From: Actinomycetota bacterium
GTDB lineage: Bacteria; Actinomycetota; Acidimicrobiia; Acidimicrobiales; Acidimicrobilacustridaceae
DNA: 32,056 nucleotides
Direction of reading: 5' to 3'
Assembly (NCBI GenBank): GCA_009705225.1
Contig: WLCQ01000011.1
Location: 1 to 32,056 of the forward strand
Shown: piece after piece, positions 8,610 to 17,090 of the stretch
Position numbering within the stretch: the stretch's first letter is position 1
Layout: each line of letters begins with the position of its first letter
Translations under genes and position numbers: made by a program
Notes under the pieces: model-generated
What the model was told of the DNA's origin: nothing
The model's input: only the letters and a program-made list of their open reading frames with translations
Database searches by the model: none

Positions 8610-10211
8610 ATGGATACAAACATCTCCGAAGATGCAATCGCCGCGTTCCAGTTCACCGGACAGGATGTGCCGTGGCTCCTCGCCCAATGGGCCGAGAAGA
8701 AGCCGGACCACCCGGTACTGATCTGGGAGCCCAAGGATGGGGCCTCGCGGCAATGGACCTACGCCGAGTTCTGGACCGATGTGCAGCGGATCGCCGCCGG
8801 TTTGCATGCACGAGGAATCGTCAAGGGCGACATGGTCGTCATCCACGCGGACAACTGCCCCGAGATGGTGCTGGCTTGGTACGCCTGCGCAACAGTCGGT
8901 GCTGTCGGGGTCACCACCAACACCCGCTCTGTTGGCGCTGAGATGTCCTATTTCATCGAGCACACAGGGGCGGTCGCAGCGATTACCCAGCCGAAGTTCG
9001 CTGAGATGGTTCGGGCAAGTGGGCCGGATCTTCGTTGGATCGCTGTCACTTCCGATGACGCTGGTGAGCCGGCCGCCGCTCCTGCCGCAGAAGGGTTCGA
9101 GACATTCGATTCACTCTTCGGCGACGCTGCTGCCGCTCCGGTCCGACCAGCGGAGCCGATGCTTCCGGTGGGAGTCATGTTCACCTCCGGGACCACGTCC
9201 CGCCCGAAGGCTGTGGTGCACACCCACGCCAACGCACTCTGGGCCGCCAGGGTTGGTCCGAACAACATCGGGATGCACCCCGATGGCGTGTATCTGATCT
9301 TTCTTCCGTTCTTCCACGTCAATGCCCAGAGTTGGTCGATGTGGAGCACGCTCGGCGTCGGCGGCACGATCGTGCTGCAGCCGAAGTTCTCGGCAAGCCG
9401 GTTCTGGGATGTCATCGTGGCTCGTTCCGTCACCCATATCTCGCTCATCCCGTTCGTCTACACCGCGGTGGCAGGGAAGCCGATCCCGGACAACAAACTT
9501 GAGGTCGGCGTGTTCGGTGCGGTCGTTCCTCCGCTCGAGCAACTGCTGGGCTGTCGCGTGCTGCCCGCGTATGGCATGACCGAAACGGTCACCCACGCCA
9601 CGAGCGCAGGCATACATGGCCAGATTCCGGTTGGTTCAATGGGGAAGGCCACCCCCGGTTACGAGACCCTCGTTGTGGATCCCGAGACCGGAGAGGTGCT
9701 CGACGATGGTCGCGTCGGTGAGCTCTGGTTGCGCGGGACCCGAGGCATCCAACTGTTTCTCGAGTACTACGGCAACCCGGAAGCGAACGCGAAGAGTTTC
9801 ACCGAGGGCGGATGGTTCCGCACCGGAGACATGGTTCGCATCGGTGAGGGCGGAGCGATCTTTTACACCGAGCGCGACAAGGACATGCTCAAGGTGGGTG
9901 GTGAGAACGTGTCGGCCAAAGAGGTCGAGGATCTCTGCCGCACGGTTGCCGGTGTCGGTGAGGTCGCCGTCGTCGGTCGGAGCCACCCGATGCTCGACGT
10001 TGTACCTGTTGCCTTTGTGATCAAGGGGGCGAATGCTCCAGACGAGGCAACGCTCGAGGCGCAGATCATCGAGTTGTGCCGAACGAACCTCTCGGACTTC
10101 AAGGTTCCGCGCGCTGTGTACTGCGTCGAGGACTTCCCTCGGGCCACCCTCGACAAGGTTGCAAAGAACCAACTACGCGATATCGCTGACGCCAAGCCCG
10201 ATCCTTTCTGA
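8610..10211 (+). CDS. AMP-dependent acyl-CoA synthetase/ligase
   Basis: P-loop-like MFTSGTTSRPKAVVHTH, YGMTETVTHATS, GWFRTGDMVRIGEGGAIFYTERDKDMLKVGGENVSAKEVED. Start at MDTNISEDAI is preferred over the upstream track start. Confidence 0.93.
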   Translation: MDTNISEDAIAAFQFTGQDVPWLLAQWAEKKPDHPVLIWEPKDGASRQWTYAEFWTDVQRIAAGLHARGIVKGDMVVIHADNCPEMVLAWYACATVGAVGVTTNTRSVGAEMSYFIEHTGAVAAITQPKFAEMVRASGPDLRWIAVTSDDAGEPAAAPAAEGFETFDSLFGDAAAAPVRPAEPMLPVGVMFTSGTTSRPKAVVHTHANALWAARVGPNNIGMHPDGVYLIFLPFFHVNAQSWSMWSTLGVGGTIVLQPKFSASRFWDVIVARSVTHISLIPFVYTAVAGKPIPDNKLEVGVFGAVVPPLEQLLGCRVLPAYGMTETVTHATSAGIHGQIPVGSMGKATPGYETLVVDPETGEVLDDGRVGELWLRGTRGIQLFLEYYGNPEANAKSFTEGGWFRTGDMVRIGEGGAIFYTERDKDMLKVGGENVSAKEVEDLCRTVAGVGEVAVVGRSHPMLDVVPVAFVIKGANAPDEATLEAQIIELCRTNLSDFKVPRAVYCVEDFPRATLDKVAKNQLRDIADAKPDPF

Positions 10212-10242
10212 CAACCGACACGAACAATTCTGAGGTGGCGAC

Positions 10243-11361
10243 ATGCTGACCCCTTTCGACGAGTATCCGATCCATCAGGTCCCGAAGCCGATCGCAGTCT
10301 CGGGTACCACCGATAAGAACGCCTACGGTCGTTACTGGTTCGGAGCGAGTCATCGCGATGGTGCATTCCAGATCGAGGCGGCGTTCGGTCGCTATCAGAA
10401 CCTCGGAGTGCTCGACTCATCGATCTCGATCGCCATCAATGGTGCTCAGCATTCATTCCACGCGTCGCGGCGAGCACCTTTGGACCCAACCGATCTCACC
10501 GTTGGACCGGTTCGCCTCGAGATCACCGAACCGTTCCGGCAACTTCGTCTCGTCGTCGAGCCGAACGACACCGGCATTTCCTGCGATATGCGTTGGCGAG
10601 CACGCGTGGGTGCGCTTCTCGAGGATCACACGCTGATGATGGACGGCGTCTCAACCGTGCTCGACATGGCGCGGTTCATGCAGTTCGGTACATGGGAGGG
10701 CACCTTCGTTGTTGATGGGGAGGTCACCGAGTTCACGCACGATGAGGTCGTCGGCATCCGCGATCGCTCCTGGGGTGTGCGTCCCGTCGGAGTGCAGGGC
10801 GCTGGTCGTCCGTCGCAGGGGCCTCCGAATGCATGGCTCTGGTCGCCGATCCACTTCGACGATGAATGCATCGTGGCGGGTTGGTTCCAGCGTCCCGGTG
10901 GAGCCTTCTGGCGACCCGACGGTCATCGGATCGCAGTTGTTGATCCCGTCCCGCAGAGCGTCTCGATCGAATCCGGCGAGGTCGCTCGTCTCGACCCAGT
11001 CGGTCAGCGACTCTCCTTCCACCGCGGTACCCGCTGGGTAAGTTCGGCATCGATCGACCTCGTCGGCGCCGACGGTGTTCCTGTTGTGTTGGAACTCGAA
11101 CCGCTCGCCCGTTTCGACATGCGTGCACTCGGGTACATGAACCCCGAGTGGGGTCATGGCATGTGGCACGGCGAACTCGAGATCGCCCGTGAGGATTGGA
11201 CCTTCTCCGAGATCTCTCCACAGGACCCCACGCATCAGCACATCCACCATCTCTGCCGTGCTCGTCTCGGCGACAAGGTGGGAGTAGGCATTTTCGAACA
11301 GATCATTTTCGGACCGCACACCCAGTTCGGCTTCAGCGACATACTCGACGGAGCCGAGTAG
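10243..11361 (+). CDS. Conserved hypothetical, possibly CrtC/AttH-like or DUF7064/7065-like lipocalin-fold protein
   Basis: 372 aa, rich in aromatic and beta patterns (YGRYWFGASHRDGAFQIEAAFGRYQNLGVLDSSISI, IRDRSWGVRPVG); no catalytic motif certain. SD-like GAGGTGG upstream. Confidence 0.6.
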   Translation: MLTPFDEYPIHQVPKPIAVSGTTDKNAYGRYWFGASHRDGAFQIEAAFGRYQNLGVLDSSISIAINGAQHSFHASRRAPLDPTDLTVGPVRLEITEPFRQLRLVVEPNDTGISCDMRWRARVGALLEDHTLMMDGVSTVLDMARFMQFGTWEGTFVVDGEVTEFTHDEVVGIRDRSWGVRPVGVQGAGRPSQGPPNAWLWSPIHFDDECIVAGWFQRPGGAFWRPDGHRIAVVDPVPQSVSIESGEVARLDPVGQRLSFHRGTRWVSSASIDLVGADGVPVVLELEPLARFDMRALGYMNPEWGHGMWHGELEIAREDWTFSEISPQDPTHQHIHHLCRARLGDKVGVGIFEQIIFGPHTQFGFSDILDGAE

Positions 11362-11369
11362 ACCCGGCT

Positions 11370-11759
11370 GTGGCTGAGGAGCTCGTCACATCGCTCGTTG
11401 GTGTCTACGACGCTGACGGAACGATTCTCGGCGAGGTCTCCTACTGGCTGGGTGCGCGCATCGGTCGGGCGCATTGCTCGCTGTGCGATGTCACGCACGG
11501 CATGTTCACCGAGCGAGCCTCGTGGCGCGAATGGCGCCAGTCATTGACCGTTCCGTTCGAACTGTTCCACCGTGACGACATGCCGGCAGATGTCGCAGCG
11601 GCGCTGACGGCCCTGCCTGCTGTCGTGGCGCGGACGGGGGAGTCTGTGCTCCTTGTCCTCGACCACCAGACGTTGGATACCTGCGATGGAGATCTCCAGC
11701 ATTTCATCGAGGAGTTGCACGGTTCGCTCGCTGCGAAGGGCCTGCGACTTCCGGGCTGA
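11370..11759 (+). CDS. Small conserved hypothetical with HCSLCDVTHG motif
   Basis: GTG start at 11370, 9 nt after the preceding stop; (V)AEELVTSLVGVYDADGTILGEVSYWLGARIGRAHCSLCDVTHGMFTER... Confidence 0.6.
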   Translation: MAEELVTSLVGVYDADGTILGEVSYWLGARIGRAHCSLCDVTHGMFTERASWREWRQSLTVPFELFHRDDMPADVAAALTALPAVVARTGESVLLVLDHQTLDTCDGDLQHFIEELHGSLAAKGLRLPG

Positions 11760-11781
11760 AACGACGGCCAGCAGTTTTCGG

Positions 11782-12228
11782 TCAACGGCACCAAGCGAGC
11801 ATGAGCACCGAGAGGACCGCTCTGGCAGTCCATGCTGCCGTGCGTATCCAGTTCGTGGCGATGAGGCGATCAAGCAGATCGGGATTCCCCGATGCCGCCA
11901 TGCGGCCATGAATCGGTGCCGACACGAAGGCGGTGGTTCCGATCGCAACTGCTTCCACGAGTCCGCCGGCGAGCGCTACCCAGAACGACAGACACGACGG
12001 ACGCAGGAAGAACACCGCGAGCACGCAGATCCCCTCCATTGCCATGAGCGGACCGACCACGTATGTGATCCGTCGCTGGTGCTCCTGCTCAAATGCTCCG
12101 AACGCAGAAAGGGGGACTTTTCGCATGAGCGGGTAGTGCACGAGTTGGATCACCCAGATCACACCGAACATGCCTGCCGAGCCGAGGACCTGTCCGATGA
12201 GAACTGCCTGCAGTTGCCATCCGGTCAC
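11782..12228 (-). CDS. Small integral membrane protein
   Basis: GTG start at 12228 in a GTGA overlap with the upstream gene; several hydrophobic helices (LIGQVLGSAGMFGVIWVIQLVHYPLM, YVVGPLMAMEGICVLAVFFL, ALAGGLVEAVAIGTTAFV). Confidence 0.7.
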   Translation of the reverse strand: MTGWQLQAVLIGQVLGSAGMFGVIWVIQLVHYPLMRKVPLSAFGAFEQEHQRRITYVVGPLMAMEGICVLAVFFLRPSCLSFWVALAGGLVEAVAIGTTAFVSAPIHGRMAASGNPDLLDRLIATNWIRTAAWTARAVLSVLMLAWCR

Positions 12229-13058
12229 AGGTCGACCTCCGCACACACTGCGAAGTGATCGGTTGCCCAGACTCCATTGATGGGGTCGGTTCCGGCAAGG
12301 AAGCAGGACTCGACATGGCCCTTGCCCCTCGCCCGTGGCCACGAAATCATCACGTAGTCGAGGCGCCGGTTCGGATGCACCGCACGAGACGGAACCCGGG
12401 GATTCGCGGCTGACCAAGTATCGCCACGGCTCTCGTTGCCAGTGGCATCCCACGCATCGACGAAGACGAATCCATCGACGGCTGGGGTGGAAGCTCCGGT
12501 GAGGGTTCGAATCTCATCTGACCACGGAACCGCGTTGAGGTCGCCGCCGAGTACGAGCGGTGGAAGCTCCCGTCGATGATCTGCTGGTCCGGCGGCCTCG
12601 GCCAGAACGGTGGCAAGCGCGCGGCATTGAGCGTCGCGGGTTGCTGAGCGATGCAGCCCATGCTCGAGGTGGGTACCGGCGACGCGAAATGGTCCCCCGA
12701 GTGACGTCGGCCGGAGGATCTCGGCGATCACGACGTGGCGCCAGGTGGGAACTCCGTGTTCATCGGGGAGCGGGATTGCATCGACAAGTTCCACGGGCCA
12801 TCGCGAGATGATCGCGTTGACGACCCAGTACGGCGCCGCGGGATAGCGATCGAAACCGGCAAGTCGCTCAGCGCTCACCGAATACCGATCGAGCATCTCG
12901 GCAAGCACTCCAGCTTGGGTTGGTCCGCCATTTTCGACCCAGGATTCCTGGAGCATCATGACATCGGGGTCGATCAGTTCCATGTGCGCACGAATGGCTT
13001 TTTCTCGTTCCTGCCAATCGCCGACCCGGCCTTGCAGGTTCCATGTCATCACCAACAT
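12225..13058 (-). CDS. Endonuclease/exonuclease/phosphatase family protein
   Basis: MTWNLQGRVGDW, DVMMLQESWVENG, VLGGDLNAVPWSDEI, RRLDYVMISWP, ATDHFAVCAEVDL: the canonical EEP motif order. Confidence 0.88.
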   Translation of the reverse strand: MLVMTWNLQGRVGDWQEREKAIRAHMELIDPDVMMLQESWVENGGPTQAGVLAEMLDRYSVSAERLAGFDRYPAAPYWVVNAIISRWPVELVDAIPLPDEHGVPTWRHVVIAEILRPTSLGGPFRVAGTHLEHGLHRSATRDAQCRALATVLAEAAGPADHRRELPPLVLGGDLNAVPWSDEIRTLTGASTPAVDGFVFVDAWDATGNESRGDTWSAANPRVPSRAVHPNRRLDYVMISWPRARGKGHVESCFLAGTDPINGVWATDHFAVCAEVDL

Positions 13059-13139
13059 GCTCCAAGGTTGGTGCACGAAAGGCTTTCATGTGCGGTTCGG
13101 AGCGAGATGCGCGAGATTTTCCCTGACCCGAGGAGAGAC

Positions 13140-13997
13140 ATGACTGACGAACATCGACCGAATGTGCCGCCGATCGAGGATTGGAACCGCCTGCTCGCCG
13201 GGCGGACGGCGGTCGTGACGGGTGGCGGTGGTGGCATCGGCCGCGCCATCTCTGAGCTCTTCGCGCAGCATGGAGCGCACGTCGAACTCATCGACATCGA
13301 TGGCGACGCTGCCCACGAGACGGCAGCGACGATTGCGGATTCGGGTGGGTCTGCTCGCGCACATGTCGGCGATGTCACCGACTTCGATGCAGTTGAGGAA
13401 TTTGCCGTCCAGGTCCTCGCTGATCGCCCGAAGATTGATGTGCTGGTGAACAACGTCGGTGATTACCGGCCGTTGGCCAGATTTCGCGAGTCATCTCCTG
13501 CGTCGTGGAAGTCGATGTATGACATCAATCTTTTCCATATGTTCGCCGTCACGCGGGTGTTCCTCGACACGATGATCCACGGAGGCGGGGGGTCGATCGT
13601 CAACATCCATTCGGTCGAAGGCATGCGTGGCTACCCGGGAGATCCTGTCTACGGGGCGATGAAGGCTGCAGCCGCGGCATTCACCACTGACCTTGCCGTC
13701 GGCATGGGTCGCCATGGGATCCGTGTGAACGGGATCGGGCCGGACCTCACCCAGACCGCGCAGGTCGATTACATCGGCACCTCCGCTGGTTTCGAGCATC
13801 TCTGGGAGTCATGGGCGCCGGTGGGTCGACTCGGTTGGCCCGAGGACCAAGCCAGGGTGGCACTATTCCTTGCCTCAGATCTCTCGGCATTCGTCTCGGG
13901 GCACAACATCCCGGTTGATGGTGGCACCCGGGCCGGAGGCGGGTGGTTCTGGTCACCATCCGAGCGCAGATTCGTCAACCGTCCGAAAGGGTTATAG
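13140..13997 (+). CDS. SDR family oxidoreductase
   Basis: TAVVTGGGGGIGRAISELFAQHGAHVELIDIDGD, VLVNNVGDY, YGAMKAAAAAFTTDLAVGMGRHGIRVNGIGPD; SD AGGAGAG before the ATG at 13140. Confidence 0.93.
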   Translation: MTDEHRPNVPPIEDWNRLLAGRTAVVTGGGGGIGRAISELFAQHGAHVELIDIDGDAAHETAATIADSGGSARAHVGDVTDFDAVEEFAVQVLADRPKIDVLVNNVGDYRPLARFRESSPASWKSMYDINLFHMFAVTRVFLDTMIHGGGGSIVNIHSVEGMRGYPGDPVYGAMKAAAAAFTTDLAVGMGRHGIRVNGIGPDLTQTAQVDYIGTSAGFEHLWESWAPVGRLGWPEDQARVALFLASDLSAFVSGHNIPVDGGTRAGGGWFWSPSERRFVNRPKGL

Positions 13998-14042
13998 CCG
14001 GCTGGGTTTCTCTTTCGCCCCACGAAGTGTCGTAGTGTCGAG

Positions 14043-14064
14043 TTTCTGACGATACGTCAGGAAA
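14043..14064. promoter_or_regulatory. Palindrome CTGACG-ATA-CGTCAG, candidate operator
   Basis: Perfect 6-bp arms (14046-14051, 14055-14060) with TTT/GAAA flanks, about 40 bp upstream of the ATG at 14105. Confidence 0.5.
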
Positions 14065-14104
14065 CCAGTGTGCGCTCGCTCAGCGCAGAACCCATGGAGA
14101 CACC

Positions 14105-15334
14105 ATGCTCGGACCCGATGACCACTACATCATCATCTCGGCGGACACTCATGCCGGCGGCAGTCATGCCCAGTACCGCGAGTTTCTCGAAGAGAAGTAC
14201 GTCGCTGATTTCGACGCCTGGCGTGAGAAGTACAAGAACCCGTTCAAGGATCTGAAGGACACCGACCTTCGTATTCGCAACTGGGACAGCGATCGTCGCG
14301 ACGCCGATCAGTTCGCCGACGGCGTCGTCGCCGAGGTCATCTACCCGAATACCGTCCCGCCGTTCTTTCCGAGCTTCGTGCTGTTCGCCCAGCCCCCGAA
14401 GCCCGAGGAGTACGAGCATCGTCTTGCCGGTGTGCGTGCGCATAACCGCTGGATGGTCGACTACGTGAGTCAGGCACCCGAGCGTCGCGCCGGTATCGGC
14501 CAGATCTTCATCAACAACGTCGACGACGCCATCGCCGACGCAATCTGGTGCAAGGAGAACGGTCTCCGCGGCGGGATTCTCATCGGCGCCGTTCCACCGA
14601 CCGCCGACTGGATCAAGCCGCTCTACCACCCCGACTACGACCGTCTCTGGGCCGTTTGCGCAGACATGGAGATTCCCGTCAACGCTCACAGCGGTACCGG
14701 TTCGCCCGCGTATCAGCCTGCACCGGCAATGCCGCTCGTGCACTTCCTGGAGATCCCGTTCTACTCGCAGCGTCCTCTCGTGAACCTGATCCTCGGCGGT
14801 GTCTTCGAGCGCTTCCCGAAGCTCAAGTTCGCTCTCACCGAGGCTGGCTGCGCCTGGATCCCTGATCTTCTGGCCACTATGGACAATCTGCTTGCGGGCA
14901 TGCGTTCGAACAAGGTCGGCGAAATGCGTTTCGACGGCGAGATCGTTCCGCCCCGCTCGGCCACCGAGTACTTCCATCAGAACTGCTTCGTAGGCGTCAG
15001 TCAGCCCACCCCGGCTGACATCACTGCGTCACAGGGAATCGTCGGATGGGATCGAGTTGCGTGGGGTAGCGACTACCCGCATGAAGAGGGCACGCACCCC
15101 TTCACCCGCGAACACCTGCGTCAGGTTGTTGGTCACCTCGAGCCGGAGATGATCCAGCAACTCCTCGCAGGCAATGCGGCCAAGCACTACGGGTTCGATC
15201 TCGCAGCGCTTCAGCCCTACGCCGACAAGTACGGCCCCACCGTGGCCGAGATCGCCCAGCCGCTCACCTCGCTGCCCGAGGGAGCGAACCAGGCACTAGA
15301 GCGCTCAGCGGCACAGTTGGCCAAGTCGGCCTGA
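14105..15334 (+). CDS. Amidohydrolase family (metal-dependent TIM-barrel hydrolase)
   Basis: IIISADTHAGG N-terminal motif, GGILIGAVPP, IPVNAHSGTG, LILGGVFERFPKLKFALTEAGCAWIP, DRVAWGSDYPHEEGTHPFTREHLRQV. Confidence 0.92.
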   Translation: MLGPDDHYIIISADTHAGGSHAQYREFLEEKYVADFDAWREKYKNPFKDLKDTDLRIRNWDSDRRDADQFADGVVAEVIYPNTVPPFFPSFVLFAQPPKPEEYEHRLAGVRAHNRWMVDYVSQAPERRAGIGQIFINNVDDAIADAIWCKENGLRGGILIGAVPPTADWIKPLYHPDYDRLWAVCADMEIPVNAHSGTGSPAYQPAPAMPLVHFLEIPFYSQRPLVNLILGGVFERFPKLKFALTEAGCAWIPDLLATMDNLLAGMRSNKVGEMRFDGEIVPPRSATEYFHQNCFVGVSQPTPADITASQGIVGWDRVAWGSDYPHEEGTHPFTREHLRQVVGHLEPEMIQQLLAGNAAKHYGFDLAALQPYADKYGPTVAEIAQPLTSLPEGANQALERSAAQLAKSA

Positions 15335-15358
15335 GTCCAGCCTTCGGGCGAGAACTGC

Positions 15359-15402
15359 AACGGCCCGGCGCCACTCCCCGAGGGGATGGGTGCCGGGCCG
15401 TT
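15359..15402. terminator. Long GC-rich hairpin between convergent amidohydrolase and DoxX-like genes
   Basis: AACGGCCCGGC(15359-15369)...GCCGGGCCGTT(15392-15402), perfect 11-bp stem; inner CCCC-GA-GGGG. Confidence 0.8.
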
Positions 15403-15446
15403 CCGCGTCCGAGAGCGTTGTGAGGAGTGAGGCTCGGTGGCCAGCG

Positions 15447-15794
15447 TCAGCTGAAGAGCAGCGCGAGGAACGTCAGAGCACTCAGAGCGAGAAGCGCATA
15501 GGCGGGGATGAGCTGATTGCTCTCGTGACCGAGCCGGCGATGAGCCCTGACGGCAAGAGCGAAGTATCCGATGAGACCGAACGACGACAGCAGGCCCAGT
15601 TCAACAATGCCGCCGAGAAGGCTCAGAAGCAGGCCGACCGCAGCGGCGAGTTTGATGATGCCGAGTGATCGTTCGAAACCTGGCTTGTACCCGAGATCGC
15701 GCATGAGTTGCAGTACCTGGGGCGGGCCGCTGAAATCGTAAACGCCGGAGCCACCGACGACGAGCGCGGTGATGATCGAGAGGATGGTCGACAT
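15447..15794 (-). CDS. DoxX family small membrane protein
   Basis: 116 aa, about four hydrophobic helices; SGVYDFSGPPQVLQLMRDLGYKPGFERSLGIIKLAAAVGLLLSLL; TACACT-N7-ATG upstream. Confidence 0.8.
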   Translation of the reverse strand: MSTILSIITALVVGGSGVYDFSGPPQVLQLMRDLGYKPGFERSLGIIKLAAAVGLLLSLLGGIVELGLLSSFGLIGYFALAVRAHRRLGHESNQLIPAYALLALSALTFLALLFS

Positions 15795-15883
15795 GGCTCT
15801 GAGTGTACGAGTCAGCGGACGGCACCCGGTGGATCAGACCCTTCTTGTCGGCGGGCACGGATCGGGAAGGTATCTTCGCGTAC

Positions 15884-16309
15884 ATGTCGAATTACGAACC
15901 CAGCCCTTGGGAACCAATTGCCGATCATGTCGAGCGCTACATCGCTACCGATGGGGCCGATGGGTTCCTCTGGGAAGGCGGTGAGGTGATCATCCTCACC
16001 ACGACTGGTGCGAAGTCGGGCAAGGAACGGCGGACCCCGCTGATCCGGGTCACCGATGGAGAACGCTATTTCGTTGTCGCGTCAATGGGCGGTGCACCGA
16101 ACAACCCGAACTGGTACCACAACATGGTCGCCAACCCAGCCGTCACCATCCAGGATCGGGCCGAGGTTCTTGAGCTCGTGGCACGAACGGCCGATGCGGC
16201 AGAGAAGGCCCAGTACTGGCCGCTGGCTGTCGCTGCTTGGCCCGACTACGACAAGTATCAGGCTGGAACTGATCGCGATATCCCGCTGATGATCTGCGAG
16301 CGAGCCTGA
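15884..16309 (+). CDS. Deazaflavin (F420)-dependent nitroreductase family protein (Ddn-like)
   Basis: MSNYEPSPWEPIADHVERYIATDGADG...VIILTTTGAKSGKERRTPLIRV..YFVVASMGGAPNNPNWYHNMVANPAVTIQ: hallmark Ddn-family motifs; TATCTT-N7-ATG upstream. Confidence 0.93.
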   Translation: MSNYEPSPWEPIADHVERYIATDGADGFLWEGGEVIILTTTGAKSGKERRTPLIRVTDGERYFVVASMGGAPNNPNWYHNMVANPAVTIQDRAEVLELVARTADAAEKAQYWPLAVAAWPDYDKYQAGTDRDIPLMICERA

Positions 16310-16353
16310 TTCGTTGACACATCCGGCATCGAAGGTGGTTGTGTTGCGCGGTT

Positions 16354-17025
16354 TCAGTCGCTGAGGCGGCGCCGCAGTTCGACGAACACCTCGGTGCCGG
16401 TGATCGCGCTGAGTTCATCAGCGAGGGAATCCACGACCCGTGATTCCCCGACGTAGGCGCGTTCGCCCTCGGTGCAGCACCAGGCCATGGTCGGACCTTC
16501 GTCGCCCCAATCCGCTCGTTTCCAGCGTCGGAGTGTCGCTCGCTCACGCCCATTCTCGAGTTGCTCCCAGTCGACGCGGATCGGAAGCTGCCAGCACACT
16601 GATGGTTTCCAGTCGAGGGGTGACTCTCCTGCCTCACCCGCGGCAATGTGCAGAGCGCAACCTTCACCGCCCTTGAACCCCGGGCGGTTGAGGAAGATGC
16701 ATGCTCCGTCGACGACGCGTGTATTGATCCTTCGGTCGTCACTGAAGATGCCGCCCTCCATCGCTGCACCGGCGAATTGAAAGATGGATGGCGAGAGCAT
16801 TGCGGCCATGGCGCTGATGAACATCGCTTCTTCCTCGTCGCCGAACTCTGCACCCACTGAGCAGCAGCCCTGGTTGAGCTGTTCTGCTGGTTCGTCAAGG
16901 ATGCCGAGGCAGCCTCGCCCCCAGATACACGTCCAGTTCGATTCGAGGAACTCACGATCGAACCGCCACTCGGTATCGGGGGTACTGATCTCGAGAATCG
17001 ACGGTTCCTGATCGGGCAGTTCCAT
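16354..17025 (-). CDS. Conserved hypothetical, Cys-rich (DUF3109/YkgJ-like metal-binding pattern suspected)
   Basis: CIWGRGCLGILDEPAEQLNQGCCSVGAEF, GACIFLNRPGFKGGEGCALH; TAGGGT-N7-ATG(17025) upstream. Confidence 0.6.
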   Translation of the reverse strand: MELPDQEPSILEISTPDTEWRFDREFLESNWTCIWGRGCLGILDEPAEQLNQGCCSVGAEFGDEEEAMFISAMAAMLSPSIFQFAGAAMEGGIFSDDRRINTRVVDGACIFLNRPGFKGGEGCALHIAAGEAGESPLDWKPSVCWQLPIRVDWEQLENGRERATLRRWKRADWGDEGPTMAWCCTEGERAYVGESRVVDSLADELSAITGTEVFVELRRRLSD

Positions 17026-17090
17026 GGAGGAGACCCTATGGCGCGTGTTCGGCTGGGCGCTGCGCTGCGCCAACTCGGTAGGGTCCCCGA

